A stretch of 64,000 bases of DNA, from assembly GCA_902530325.1 (NCBI GenBank), contig CACAAB010000002.1, forward strand, positions 1-64,000, read 5' to 3'. The translations under genes and the position numbers were made by a program. Under the pieces are notes generated by a model. It had not been told where the DNA came from and did not search any database. It saw only the letters and a list, made by a program, of their open reading frames with translations. This DNA is from an uncultured SAR116 cluster alpha proteobacterium (GTDB taxonomy: Bacteria; Pseudomonadota; Alphaproteobacteria; Puniceispirillales; Marisalimonadaceae). Of the stretch, positions 35,992-45,017 are shown one piece after another. How positions within the stretch are numbered: the first letter of the stretch is position 1; every line of letters starts with the position of its first letter.

Positions 35992-36738
35992 TTGATTTCA
36001 GTTGAGTCAGTTTCAAATTTTAGAGATGTGTCTATTGGCTCTAGAATGAAAAAGAATTTGTTATTTAGATGTGCTAAACTTAGTACATTAAATATAAAAG
36101 ACATTAAAATTTTAGAGAATTTAAACCCTTTTGCCATAATTGATTTTCGTGATCCTAAAGAAGTAAAAATGGCACCAGACAATCTATCTCCTAAACTTTT
36201 AGAAAAATATATTAACCTTCCTATTTCAGCCAGTACTCTAAGTAGAATGGTTTCTCAAAAGCAAATTAATGGAGACAATATTAAATCTTATGAAGAAGTG
36301 ATGGAAGAAAGTTATCGGATGTATATCAATAACCATAAAAAAGTTTGGGCAAAATTTTTTGAAATTCTGCTTAGATCAAATAATCGTCCAATTATTTTTC
36401 ATTGCTCAGCTGGCAAAGATAGAACTGGCATAGCTAGTTTTATGATACAAAGTATTTTCAAAAATCCCATCGATAAGATTTTTGAAAATTATCTTATTTC
36501 AAATGACTTATTGACTATTAAAGCAGCGACAGCAGAACAAAAGACTAACTCTTCAAAACAGGATACTCAAGTTACAAAAAATATGTTGAGCACTTTAGGT
36601 AAAGTTCAGACATCTTATTTAAATGCAGCGATAGATGAAATAGAAAAAAAATTCATCTCATTAGAAAATTATTTTATTTCACAGCTAGGACTTAAACATA
36701 ATGACATCCAAAAAATTCAGCGAATATTTGGGAATTAA
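35992..36738 (+). CDS. Tyrosine-protein-phosphatase family protein
   Basis: A 248-residue phosphatase of the Y_phosphatase3 type. The P-loop HCSAGKDR at about 137-144 provides the cysteine nucleophile and arginine; RDVSIGSRMK near the start is also family-typical. The start is a TTG with GAGGG just upstream. In catabolic settings members can act on phospholipids or phosphorylated small molecules as well as on phosphotyrosine. It lies between the PhyH-family gene and the SAF-domain dehydrogenase, whose pathway is unknown. Confidence 0.84.
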   Translation: MISVESVSNFRDVSIGSRMKKNLLFRCAKLSTLNIKDIKILENLNPFAIIDFRDPKEVKMAPDNLSPKLLEKYINLPISASTLSRMVSQKQINGDNIKSYEEVMEESYRMYINNHKKVWAKFFEILLRSNNRPIIFHCSAGKDRTGIASFMIQSIFKNPIDKIFENYLISNDLLTIKAATAEQKTNSSKQDTQVTKNMLSTLGKVQTSYLNAAIDEIEKKFISLENYFISQLGLKHNDIQKIQRIFGN

Positions 36739-36745
36739 TTAAGAT

Positions 36746-38062
36746 ATGTTTTTACAAAATCTAATTTTACAAAGAATTGATAATAATAAACCTATAAAAG
36801 TTGCATTAATTGGAGCTGGAAAATTTGGCTCTATGTTTTTAAGTCAAGTACCAACCACACCTGGTTTAGAAGTTGTAATAATTGCAGATCTAATTCCAGA
36901 CAATGCTAAAAAAGCTTGTAAAAATGTTGGTTGGAAAGATGATCTTATTTCTAAAACCGAATTTGTTGAATCAGGAATTAAAGCAATAACAAAATCTGAA
37001 GTAGAGGTCGTTGTTGAAGCGACTGGACATCCTTCAGCTGGAATTTTACATGCCCGAGAAGCTTTTCGTAATGGTAAACATATTGTAATGGTTAATGTTG
37101 AAGCAGATGTTTTGGCTGGTGCGTCATTAGCCAAAGAATCTGAATCAGCTGGTGTTGTCTATTCTATGGCTTATGGAGATCAGCCTGCCCTTACAGCTGA
37201 AATTGTTGACTGGGCTAGGTCTAGTGGCTTTTATGTAACTGCTGCTGGCAAAGGTACTAAATATCTTCCTGAATATCACAAATCAACACCAGATACAGTT
37301 TGGAATTATTATGGCTTAAAAGAAAAAGATGCAATTGAAGCTGGAATGAATCCTAAAATGTTTAACTCATTTCTTGATGGAACAAAATCTAGCCTTGAAA
37401 TGGCAGCTATTGCTAACGCTTGCAATCTAAAAGTTCCCCCTAATGGATTGCTTTTTCCTCCTTGTGGTATGGATGATCTAGCAGAGGTTCTTAAACCCAA
37501 GAACAAGGGGGGTGTTTTAGAATATGATGGACAAGTTGAGGTGGTTTCATCTCTTGATAGAGATGGTAATGATGTGTTTAAAGATTTAAGATGGGGAGTT
37601 TATGCAGTGCTAAAAGCACCAAATGATTATGCAGCCTCCTGTTTTAAACAATATGGTATGAACACTGATAGTACTGGGCAATTTTCTGCAATGTACAAAC
37701 CATTTCATTTAATCGGTATGGAACTAAATATTTCAATCTTTAGTGCAGCTCTATTAAATCAATCTACCGGGCAAACACAAAAGTTTTCAGGCGATGTGGT
37801 TGCCACATCAAAAAGCCCCTTAAAAAAAGGTGAAATTTTAGATGGAGAGGGGGGAGCTACTGTTTGGGGTAAATTGATACCAGCAAAAGACTCTCTTTTA
37901 AACGAGACACTACCTATAGGTCTGGCACATGGGATAAAACTTAATAAAGATATAAAAGAAGATCAATTTATAACTTGGAAAGATGTAGATTATTCACCTA
38001 ATGATCCTATTGTTTTATATAGAAGATCAATGGAAAAATACTTTAGATCTTCACTGGACTAG
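36746..38062 (+). CDS. Homoserine-dehydrogenase-like protein with C-terminal SAF domain
   Basis: A 438-residue protein. Residues 1-150 are a Rossmann NAD(P) domain (LIGAGKFGSM at 21-30), the middle resembles the homoserine dehydrogenase catalytic part, and about residues 345-420 look like an SAF domain. Sequence databases often mislabel such proteins as flagellar FlgA because of the SAF domain. No biochemical role is firmly known to me. It follows the phosphatase gene after seven bases and converges with the lactonase-like gene, overlapping it by 20 bases. Confidence 0.75.
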   Translation: MFLQNLILQRIDNNKPIKVALIGAGKFGSMFLSQVPTTPGLEVVIIADLIPDNAKKACKNVGWKDDLISKTEFVESGIKAITKSEVEVVVEATGHPSAGILHAREAFRNGKHIVMVNVEADVLAGASLAKESESAGVVYSMAYGDQPALTAEIVDWARSSGFYVTAAGKGTKYLPEYHKSTPDTVWNYYGLKEKDAIEAGMNPKMFNSFLDGTKSSLEMAAIANACNLKVPPNGLLFPPCGMDDLAEVLKPKNKGGVLEYDGQVEVVSSLDRDGNDVFKDLRWGVYAVLKAPNDYAASCFKQYGMNTDSTGQFSAMYKPFHLIGMELNISIFSAALLNQSTGQTQKFSGDVVATSKSPLKKGEILDGEGGATVWGKLIPAKDSLLNETLPIGLAHGIKLNKDIKEDQFITWKDVDYSPNDPIVLYRRSMEKYFRSSLD

Positions 38063-38882
38063 TTGGTCCTTTATCTAATCTCCAAACAAAACCTGATCTT
38101 CCTTTTTTAGGAAAAAAGTTTTTAACTAAAGGATCATGTCCTGGGATCACCATATCATTATTGGTTGCCAGACTTTTAATTAACTTAAAGCCATTAATCA
38201 TGTCTTCCAAATCAACAACAATAGGAAATGGTTTACCCATAAGAAAGTTTTCATAGAAATGAGTGGCATCTGATGCCAAACATAAATAACCATTTTCTGT
38301 TTTTACTCTTACAGACTGCAAGCCTCTAGAATGACCTCCTACTAAATGAACAGTTACTCCACTTTTGATTGATCCAATACCATTATAAAAAACAACCCTG
38401 CCAGAGTATAAATTTTTAACCATCTCACATACGTGTTCGCCTGTAAAAGGCATTTTAATAGTTTCATGACACATACATGGACCAGTCGCGTATGCCATCT
38501 CAGTTTCTTGAAGATGAAATTTCGCATTAGGAAAATCCTTTAATCCTCCTGCATGATCATAATGAAGATGAGTTATAATTACGTCAGTAACATCATTAGC
38601 TTCAACGTCAATAGCTTTCAAGGCCTCAGATGGAGCTCTTTGTATAGGCCTATCTCTTCTTTTAGCCTCATCGTAATCATATCCTGTGTCTACAACTATA
38701 ATATCTTTATCTGATTTTAAGACCCAAATAAAATAATCGATAGAGTGTGCTTGATTAGAATGATCGTCGAAAATGAAGCTGTCACTACGAGTTCTATCTG
38801 CTCTTTCAGCATATTTTAAAGCATAAACTTCCCAATTTTTTTCTATTGCTGTATCCAAGAGATTTCCATCCTTAATTGTCAC
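38043..38882 (-). CDS. Metallo-beta-lactamase-fold lactonase-like hydrolase
   Basis: A 279-residue protein with the zinc motif HLHYDH at 105-110, later ligands in GGHSRG and SDATH, as in N-acyl-homoserine lactonases and other lactonases. The start is GTG and overlaps the upstream aldo/keto reductase by 11 bases, so they are coupled. A lactonase plus an aldose-type dehydrogenase would convert a sugar to a lactone and then an acid, feeding the sugar-acid enzymes nearby. Quorum quenching is also possible; the sequence does not separate these. Confidence 0.82.
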   Translation of the reverse strand: MTIKDGNLLDTAIEKNWEVYALKYAERADRTRSDSFIFDDHSNQAHSIDYFIWVLKSDKDIIVVDTGYDYDEAKRRDRPIQRAPSEALKAIDVEANDVTDVIITHLHYDHAGGLKDFPNAKFHLQETEMAYATGPCMCHETIKMPFTGEHVCEMVKNLYSGRVVFYNGIGSIKSGVTVHLVGGHSRGLQSVRVKTENGYLCLASDATHFYENFLMGKPFPIVVDLEDMINGFKLIKSLATNNDMVIPGHDPLVKNFFPKKGRSGFVWRLDKGPTSPVKI

Positions 38883-39840
38883 TTACTTCTTCTAATCTAT
38901 CAGTTGCAGGAGCGGGTGTAGGACTGATACTAGATATTAATTTGTAAGTTTCATTATCTAATGAAATTTTAACTGAATGTAAGGAAGGTTTTAATTGTTT
39001 TAGATTTCTGGCACTTATTATTGGAGCAGTTACTGCATCATTCTTTAAAACCCAAGCAACTGCCAAAGAAATAGGATCATAATTTAAATCATTAGCTAAA
39101 TTTTTTAGAGAATGTGCTGCTTTGTACATCCAATCTTGTCCATATCTAATTTTATATTTTTCATTTTCATGCAATCTTCCAGATGTATTTTTACTTGATG
39201 TAATTGATGCATCATATTTGCCAGTAAGAAGTCCCCCTCCTAAAGGACTATAACTTATTACACCAATATTTTCTGATGTAGCCATAGGAAGAATTTCTAC
39301 TTCGGCTTGTCTTTTTACAATATTATACATAGGTTGCAGGATATCTACTGATGGAAAATTATATTTTTGAGCAATCAAATTTGCTTTCAAAACTTGCCAA
39401 GCAGCAAAATTAGAAACACCTAATTGAAAAAATTTTTTTTCTTCTTTTAAATTTTTAAGTGTTTCAAATGTTTCTTCTAATGGCACATTATCATCCCAAT
39501 GATGTAAGAAAAATATATCTACGTAGTCCTGATTTAGTCTTTTAAGACTCTGCTCTAATTGTGATCTAATATTTTCTCCACTTGAACCTCCAACTGAACC
39601 TGCTTTTGTAATTAGAATAATTTTTTCACGTTCTTCTCTAATTAAATTTCCAAGAATTTTTTCAGATTTGCCTCCAGTATAAACAAATGCAGTATCAAAA
39701 AAATTAATACCATTTTCTCGACATGCCTCATACATTTCTTGGCTGTCGCGTTCATCTGCTCCGTCTCCAAACTGCATTGTTCCAAAACACAACGATGAGT
39801 TTTCTATTTTATTCGGGCCATATTGTCTGATTATTTTCAT
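38872..39840 (-). CDS. Aldo/keto reductase
   Basis: A 322-residue TIM-barrel oxidoreductase with the catalytic tetrad readable as Asp49, Tyr54, Lys79 and His113/114. AAAGGA precedes the ATG. It is translationally coupled to the lactonase-like gene by an 11-base overlap and follows the OtnI-like isomerase gene by 21 bases on the same strand. Members of this branch include galactose- and fucose-type dehydrogenases. In combination with the lactonase, a sugar dehydrogenase role is attractive but not proven. Confidence 0.85.
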   Translation of the reverse strand: MKIIRQYGPNKIENSSLCFGTMQFGDGADERDSQEMYEACRENGINFFDTAFVYTGGKSEKILGNLIREEREKIILITKAGSVGGSSGENIRSQLEQSLKRLNQDYVDIFFLHHWDDNVPLEETFETLKNLKEEKKFFQLGVSNFAAWQVLKANLIAQKYNFPSVDILQPMYNIVKRQAEVEILPMATSENIGVISYSPLGGGLLTGKYDASITSSKNTSGRLHENEKYKIRYGQDWMYKAAHSLKNLANDLNYDPISLAVAWVLKNDAVTAPIISARNLKQLKPSLHSVKISLDNETYKLISSISPTPAPATDRLEEVSDN

Positions 39841-39861
39841 TTAAAAATCCTTTAAAAATTT

Positions 39862-40629
39862 TTATTTAAAACTATCCATCCAAGCAATTCCTTCATCAGT
39901 CGTGGTTCTTGGCTTATATTCTGCTCCGATCAGCCCTTTGTAACCTATTTTATAAATTTCTGGAATAATGTAAGAAAAATCTAATTCACCCTTATCTGGT
40001 TCACATCTACCTTTTACTGAAGCTATCTGAACATGTCCAATGTAAGGTAAATTATCCGCAAATCTGTTCATAACGTTACCTTGATTGATCTGAATATGAT
40101 AAAAATCAAACATAATTTTTATACTATCAGAACCTACAAGCTCACATATCTCCTTAGCCTGCTCAACCCTCGTTAAAAAATATCCTGGATTATCATTTAA
40201 GTTTAAAGGTTCAATGACTAAACCGATATTACTTTCTTTGACTAATTCTTTTGCAAATTTTAAATTATCTATAAAAGTCACAAGAGACTTTGTTGATAAA
40301 TCAGTCACACCAGCCATTGCGTGAATATTTTTTGACTTGATTACTTTTGCATACTCAAATGCTTGTGTTAATGCGTCTCTTGCCTCAGATACTCTTGAAG
40401 GCACGGCTAACAAACCATTATCGCCTTTTTCTACATCCCCTTTAATTGTATTAATACCCATAACAGGCAAATCTACTTCATCAAGAGCTTTTTTAATTTC
40501 TTTGCAATCATATTCATAAGGAAATTGAAACTCCACTGCATCAAAACCCTTTTCTTTAGCTTTATATATAGCATCAATTTGAGACATTTCTGTCCATAAA
40601 AGACCTAAATTAGCTGAAAATTTATACAT
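39862..40629 (-). CDS. Hydroxypyruvate isomerase-like TIM-barrel protein (OtnI candidate)
   Basis: A 255-residue xylose-isomerase-fold protein. Likely metal ligands are Glu140 (IEPLN), Asp175 (MFDFYHIQ), Gln201 and Glu237 (GAEYKP), the pattern of Hyi and OtnI. OtnI interconverts 2-oxo- and 3-oxo-tetronate in D-erythronate and L-threonate catabolism. The gene four bases upstream is an OtnC-like decarboxylase, supporting that role over hydroxypyruvate isomerisation. No OtnK-type kinase is adjacent. Confidence 0.84.
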   Translation of the reverse strand: MYKFSANLGLLWTEMSQIDAIYKAKEKGFDAVEFQFPYEYDCKEIKKALDEVDLPVMGINTIKGDVEKGDNGLLAVPSRVSEARDALTQAFEYAKVIKSKNIHAMAGVTDLSTKSLVTFIDNLKFAKELVKESNIGLVIEPLNLNDNPGYFLTRVEQAKEICELVGSDSIKIMFDFYHIQINQGNVMNRFADNLPYIGHVQIASVKGRCEPDKGELDFSYIIPEIYKIGYKGLIGAEYKPRTTTDEGIAWMDSFK

Positions 40630-40633
40630 TGTT

Positions 40634-41281
40634 CTAATCCCATTCTATATTAAAGTTAGATACGATTTTATCTATTTGAGATGTTTTTAATTTTATTGCA
40701 TCTGATCCTTTTAATATAAGAGCTAGTTTAGCAGTAGCCTCTAATTCTTCAATAGCATTAACTGCAGATTCTAAATCTTTACCAGAAACAACTGGACCAT
40801 GATTAGCAAGAAGAACGGCAGATCTTTTTCCAGCAAGACCTTTGATTGCATCACCCATTGCTGGATCTCCTGGCACAAAAAACGGAAGTAATTTTACTTT
40901 GCCTAGTAACATAACGGAGTAAGGTGTATATGATGGTAAAACATTATCTTCATTAATTCCAGGCAACATAGATAAAGCGACTGAATACGTAGAATGGAGG
41001 TGTACTACTGCACCAGATTTCATACCTCTTGTTTCATAAAAAGCTTGGTGTAATGGTAACTCTTTTGTTGGAGTAGTCGAGCCAACAATTTCACCAGATT
41101 TAGTAACCTTGACTATTTGGTTTGGGTCAAGTCTACCAAAAGAAGATCCAGAAGGAGTAACTAAAATATTATTATCATCCAAACGTACTGAAATATTTCC
41201 GGTTGAACCATGTGTTAAGCCTCTATCAAAAATAGAAGTAGCTAAAAAACATATTTGCTCTCTTAATTTATTTTCATTCAT
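40634..41281 (-). CDS. Class II aldolase/adducin-family protein (OtnC candidate)
   Basis: A 215-residue class II aldolase-fold enzyme. Zinc ligands are His94 and His96 (VVHLHSTYS) and His161 (LANHGPVVSG). GSTGNISVRL near residues 25-34 is the phosphate-binding stretch. It is closest in pattern to 3-oxo-tetronate-4-phosphate decarboxylase (OtnC). It is first of four minus-strand genes (OtnC-like, OtnI-like, aldo/keto reductase, lactonase-like). L-fuculose- or rhamnulose-phosphate aldolase activity is an alternative. Confidence 0.83.
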   Translation of the reverse strand: MNENKLREQICFLATSIFDRGLTHGSTGNISVRLDDNNILVTPSGSSFGRLDPNQIVKVTKSGEIVGSTTPTKELPLHQAFYETRGMKSGAVVHLHSTYSVALSMLPGINEDNVLPSYTPYSVMLLGKVKLLPFFVPGDPAMGDAIKGLAGKRSAVLLANHGPVVSGKDLESAVNAIEELEATAKLALILKGSDAIKLKTSQIDKIVSNFNIEWD

Positions 41282-41309
41282 TTTTTATACTCAATACGTA
41301 TATCATAAT

Positions 41310-41786
41310 TTAGTAACCAAATATCTTATAAAACCCACCGATAGGTGCACCTATAGCAATATGACTTCCAACTGCTATAGCACAAGCCATAAGTGGTGAC
41401 GGTGTCTTTGTTCCTAATAAACCTTTACCTAAAGCTGGCATAAAAAAAAACCAAGGAACAATTACACTAATCAAACCAAAAATAATGCCATTCATAAGAG
41501 ATGCACTACATATTTCATATTCTAATAAAATAAAAAAAAATACTGAATATATAATTGCAACGGAATAATGAACCATCCAGCCAATTATTAATTCATTTTT
41601 AATTGGATCTTCTTCATCGATAGTAGGATTATAAATTTTTCCTCTAGACATTACTAATAAAAACCATCTTCCAACCACACCCCAATCAGAAGGATTTATA
41701 TCATATAATAATTTAAGTAGCCTCTGCCACATATCCATTGCAAGACAAGATACAATTCCAATAATGACTATGTGAAATATTTCCAT
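41310..41786 (-). CDS. DUF2938 membrane protein
   Basis: About 158 residues with roughly five hydrophobic segments and the DUF2938 pattern, including DMWQRLLKL near the first helix and a GRWFLLVMSRGKI stretch. The ATG at 41786 has GAGG seven bases upstream; an in-frame TTG lies one codon earlier. Function of the family is unknown. It is upstream of the OtnC-like gene on the same strand and diverges from an SDR gene. Confidence 0.75.
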   Translation of the reverse strand: MEIFHIVIIGIVSCLAMDMWQRLLKLLYDINPSDWGVVGRWFLLVMSRGKIYNPTIDEEDPIKNELIIGWMVHYSVAIIYSVFFFILLEYEICSASLMNGIIFGLISVIVPWFFFMPALGKGLLGTKTPSPLMACAIAVGSHIAIGAPIGGFYKIFGY

Positions 41787-41920
41787 CAAACTTCCTCTAT
41801 TTTTAAAATTTTTCTGGCATTGGACAGTTGAACGATATAGAACACTATAAGTGTTTATATGAAATATATCTATTGTTAATATATTTTATAATTCAACCAA
41901 ATCAGATACAGGGGGTGTTT

Positions 41921-42655
41921 ATGGCTAATTTTAATGGACAAACTGCAGTTATTACTGGTGGAGCTCAAGGGATTGGACTAGCAACCGCAAAAAGATTTAT
42001 TAATGATGGCTGTGAAGTTATGATTTGGGATATTGATAAAAAGTTGGGTATGGACGCTGCAAAAGAACTTGATTGCCATTTTTTAGAAGTTGATCAAACT
42101 GATAGTAAAGTTGTAGAACAAGCTACGGCTGAAACAATTAACCAGCTAAAAAAAATTGACATATTAGTTTGTAGTGCAGGTATAGCAGGTCCGACCTTTT
42201 CAACATGGGATTATCCGGTTGAAGAGTGGTCAAAAGTTTTCAACGTAAATGTAAATGGTGTGTTTTATTGCAATAAATATGTTGTTAAAACTATGCGAGA
42301 AAACGGATATGGTAGAATTATTAATATAGCATCTATTGCCGGAAAAGAAGGAAACCCTAATGCTCCTGCTTACTCAGCATCAAAGGCTGCTGTTATTGGA
42401 TTAACTAAATCTCTTGGAAAAGAAACAGCTGATCAAGATATTGCAGTTAATTGTATTACTCCTGCAACGGCAAAAACAAGGATACTTGATCAAGTATCAC
42501 AAGAATTTATTGATTATATGCTGTCTAAAATACCAAGAAAAAGATTCGTAACCGTTGATGAGATTGCTTCTTTAATTACTTTCTTAGGAAGTAGGGAGAA
42601 TAGTTTTACTACAGCTGGTGTTTTTGACATATCAGGAGGTAGAGCTACATATTAG
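41921..42655 (+). CDS. SDR-family oxidoreductase
   Basis: A 244-residue short-chain dehydrogenase with TGGAQGIG near residues 11-18 and the catalytic YSASK after SIAGKEG. The frame opens at 41828, but the ATG at 41921 with GGGGG just upstream gives the family-typical start. It diverges from the DUF2938 gene and is followed by a 232-base non-coding stretch. A sugar-alcohol or sugar-acid dehydrogenase role fits the region; the substrate is not determinable. Confidence 0.86.
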   Translation: MANFNGQTAVITGGAQGIGLATAKRFINDGCEVMIWDIDKKLGMDAAKELDCHFLEVDQTDSKVVEQATAETINQLKKIDILVCSAGIAGPTFSTWDYPVEEWSKVFNVNVNGVFYCNKYVVKTMRENGYGRIINIASIAGKEGNPNAPAYSASKAAVIGLTKSLGKETADQDIAVNCITPATAKTRILDQVSQEFIDYMLSKIPRKRFVTVDEIASLITFLGSRENSFTTAGVFDISGGRATY

Positions 42656-42887
42656 TGGTGAGGATTTTAAGGAGATCCTCTGCACCTATTTAAACTAATC
42701 ACTAGGGAGGAATGTATTAGTTTTAAGTACAATTAAACGGGGGAGTTTATTTGACTATCTGATTTATATGTCGAATCGTTAAATCAGTCATGATATGTTT
42801 TAATAATCAAAAAACAAAGAATATATTTGCCAAAAATTTGAGCATAAAAAATTAGCCGAATTAGTAAGTGATTAATATTTGATCATT
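42656..42887. other. Non-coding stretch with inverted repeats between convergent genes
   Basis: No convincing gene is present in these 232 bases; a 21-codon frame at 42790-42855 has no ribosome-binding site. Two inverted repeats stand out: GAGGAT/ATCCTC at 42660-42680, right after the SDR stop, and CTGATTTA/TAAATCAG at 42759-42787. Neither is followed by a long T run. G-rich ribosome-binding-like stretches (GGGAGGA, GGGGGAG) occur without a following gene. Convergent neighbours elsewhere nearly touch, so this gap is unusual. Confidence 0.5.
42660..42680 (+). terminator. Possible hairpin downstream of the SDR gene
   Basis: GAGGAT and ATCCTC form a perfect six-base stem around a nine-base loop, five bases after the SDR stop codon. 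It could end the SDR transcript, but no T tract follows, so a factor-independent terminator is doubtful. Confidence 0.3.
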
Positions 42888-43490
42888 TTATATCTCTAAA
42901 TTTAATTCCATGAAAGCGGAAAGGACAACAACTGCAAACAAAGCCAGGCCCATTCCCCTATTTACCCAAATTTGTTTATTAACACCTAATGACCATTTCT
43001 TTAAACTTATTCCTAACCAAAGCCATAATAAATGTATTGGTATCCAAATAGAATTAACAATAATAAATTTTACAATAATTTCAGTATTGAATGATGCCAG
43101 TCCAAGAGATAAAACTACAAATAAATGACCTTGCACAACATAAGCTTTAGGATTAACAAATTGTAAAAAAATACCTTCATACAATCTAGGTGCTTTCAAA
43201 CTCTGCTTAAACCCAGTTTTGTTGTCAGACGTAGCTATTCGCCAAGATAGAAAAGATAAATAAGATAAAGAAAGAAGCAAGAAAGTAATTTCAACACCAT
43301 CAATCTCAAATAAATATTGTTTGAAGCCTAAAACTACTAATAGTGCAACTCCGTTAGTTCCAAAAAATAAACCAATGAGATACATCATACCAACTTTCCA
43401 ACCAAAGCCTGCACCAACACCAGCTAATGATAATACACCTGGGCCAGGAGTAACCATCATTAAAAAACTAATAATTATGTATGTAATCAT
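42888..43490 (-). CDS. LysE/RhtB-family exporter
   Basis: A 200-residue membrane protein with five or six hydrophobic segments and the family N-terminus MVTPGPGVLSLAGVG (residues 12-26). Members export amino acids or related small molecules. It converges with the SDR gene and is followed on the same strand by the flavin oxidase genes upstream of it. Substrate unknown. Confidence 0.87.
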   Translation of the reverse strand: MITYIIISFLMMVTPGPGVLSLAGVGAGFGWKVGMMYLIGLFFGTNGVALLVVLGFKQYLFEIDGVEITFLLLSLSYLSFLSWRIATSDNKTGFKQSLKAPRLYEGIFLQFVNPKAYVVQGHLFVVLSLGLASFNTEIIVKFIIVNSIWIPIHLLWLWLGISLKKWSLGVNKQIWVNRGMGLALFAVVVLSAFMELNLEI

Positions 43491-43573
43491 CTGAACTTGT
43501 AGAAGATTCTCTACACCTTGAACTTAATGAAAAATAACCTGTTAACCATACTATGAATTATGATAATGCAATA

Positions 43574-44986
43574 TTATAGGAAAAGTTTGCCAGGGTTCAT
43601 TATTTTATGAGGATCAAAAGCTTCTTTTACACTTTTCATAACATTTACAGCATTACCTAACTCTTTAAGCATATATTTTCTTTTACCTTGACCAACTCCA
43701 TGTTCACCTGTGCATGTGCCATCCATTCTTATAGCTCTCTCAGATATTCTTACTAAAAATTCATCTAACTTATCTAACTCATTTATGTTATTTTTATCAA
43801 TTAAAAGTGCAACGTGAAAATTTCCATCTCCTGCGTGACTTACTATTGGACCTATTAATTCATTTTGTTCCATATCCTCAATAGTTTCTGTGATGCAATC
43901 CGATAATTTTGAAATAGGCACGCAGACATCCGTAGAATAAAGTTCTGCCTCTGGCCTTACAGCTCTACATGACCAATACGCATCGTGCCTTGCTTTCCAT
44001 AATTTATTTCTGTCCTCATTGTTAGAAGTCCATTCAAAATCTTTACCTCCAAAATCAGATGATATCTCTCCAAATAACTCCGACTGTTCATCAACAGATG
44101 ATTGACTTCCATGAAATTCTACCAACAACAATGGAGCTTCAGGAAGATTTGTTTTGGAATAATTATTAACAGCCTTTACCTGTGCTGTATCCATAAATTC
44201 TATTCTAGCAACAGGGATACCAGCTTGAATAGTCATAATAACCGCATCAGTTGCATTTTTTACTGTTGGGAAACTTACTCTTCCACCAGCTATAACTTCT
44301 GGAATACCGTAGAGTTTGAGAGTAATTTCTGTCGTTATACCCAAAGTCCCTTCAGAACCAACCATTAGCCTTGTTAAGTCATATCCAGCAGAACTTTTCC
44401 TTGCCTTATTTGCTGTTTTAATTATCTGACCGTCTGGAGTAACAACTTCTAAAGCTATGACATTGTCTTTCATTGTACCATAACGAACCGCATTTGTTCC
44501 TGAGGCTCGTGTAGCAGTCATTCCACCTATTGAGGCATTTGCCCCTGGATCAATTGGAAAAAATAAACCTGTGTCTCTCAGGTATGTATTAAGCTGCTCT
44601 CTCGTTACACCTGGTTGAACAACAACTAGAAGGTCATCTTGATATACCTTCAATATTTTGTTCATATTATTCATATCAATAGAAATTCCACCAAAAGGTG
44701 CATTGAGATGCCCTTCGAAGGAAGAACCAACACCAAATGGTATAATTGGGCACTTATATTCTTTACAAATATTTACAACTTTTTGAACATCCTCTTTTGT
44801 TTCAACAAATACAACACCATTGGGTAATTCAGATTCGTGTATTGTCATTGTATGAGTGTGTTGTTCTAAAATACTCTGGCTGTCTGAAAATTGCTGCCCA
44901 AATTCTTCTTTTAACTTTTTTACACATAACTTGATACTTACAGGATCATAATTATCTGAAGACCAAATTGAAGTATTACCATCCAT
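43574..44986 (-). CDS. FAD-linked glycolate/D-lactate oxidase-like protein, copy 2
   Basis: A 470-residue flavoprotein of the GlcD/D-lactate dehydrogenase (cytochrome) family. The FAD-binding PIIPFGVGSS segment is near residue 83, PIDPGANASIGGM lies near 143, and the C-terminal domain ends with GEHGVGQGKRKYM and HKIMNPGK. It is a close tandem paralogue of the next gene (long identical stretches) with a 31-base gap. It oxidises a D-2-hydroxyacid such as glycolate or D-lactate, passing electrons to the respiratory chain. Either could use products of the nearby sugar-acid pathway. Confidence 0.9.
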   Translation of the reverse strand: MDGNTSIWSSDNYDPVSIKLCVKKLKEEFGQQFSDSQSILEQHTHTMTIHESELPNGVVFVETKEDVQKVVNICKEYKCPIIPFGVGSSFEGHLNAPFGGISIDMNNMNKILKVYQDDLLVVVQPGVTREQLNTYLRDTGLFFPIDPGANASIGGMTATRASGTNAVRYGTMKDNVIALEVVTPDGQIIKTANKARKSSAGYDLTRLMVGSEGTLGITTEITLKLYGIPEVIAGGRVSFPTVKNATDAVIMTIQAGIPVARIEFMDTAQVKAVNNYSKTNLPEAPLLLVEFHGSQSSVDEQSELFGEISSDFGGKDFEWTSNNEDRNKLWKARHDAYWSCRAVRPEAELYSTDVCVPISKLSDCITETIEDMEQNELIGPIVSHAGDGNFHVALLIDKNNINELDKLDEFLVRISERAIRMDGTCTGEHGVGQGKRKYMLKELGNAVNVMKSVKEAFDPHKIMNPGKLFL

Positions 44987-45017
44987 ATTTAATGCCTCTA
45001 AATATTCGATTTTATTT

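Noticed and set aside
36746-38062. Flagellar protein FlgA
   Set aside because: Only the C-terminal SAF domain resembles FlgA; the Rossmann dehydrogenase part and absence of flagellar neighbours argue against it.
42790-42855. A 21-codon open frame in the convergent gap
   Set aside because: No ribosome-binding site, no recognisable composition, and the region looks non-coding.
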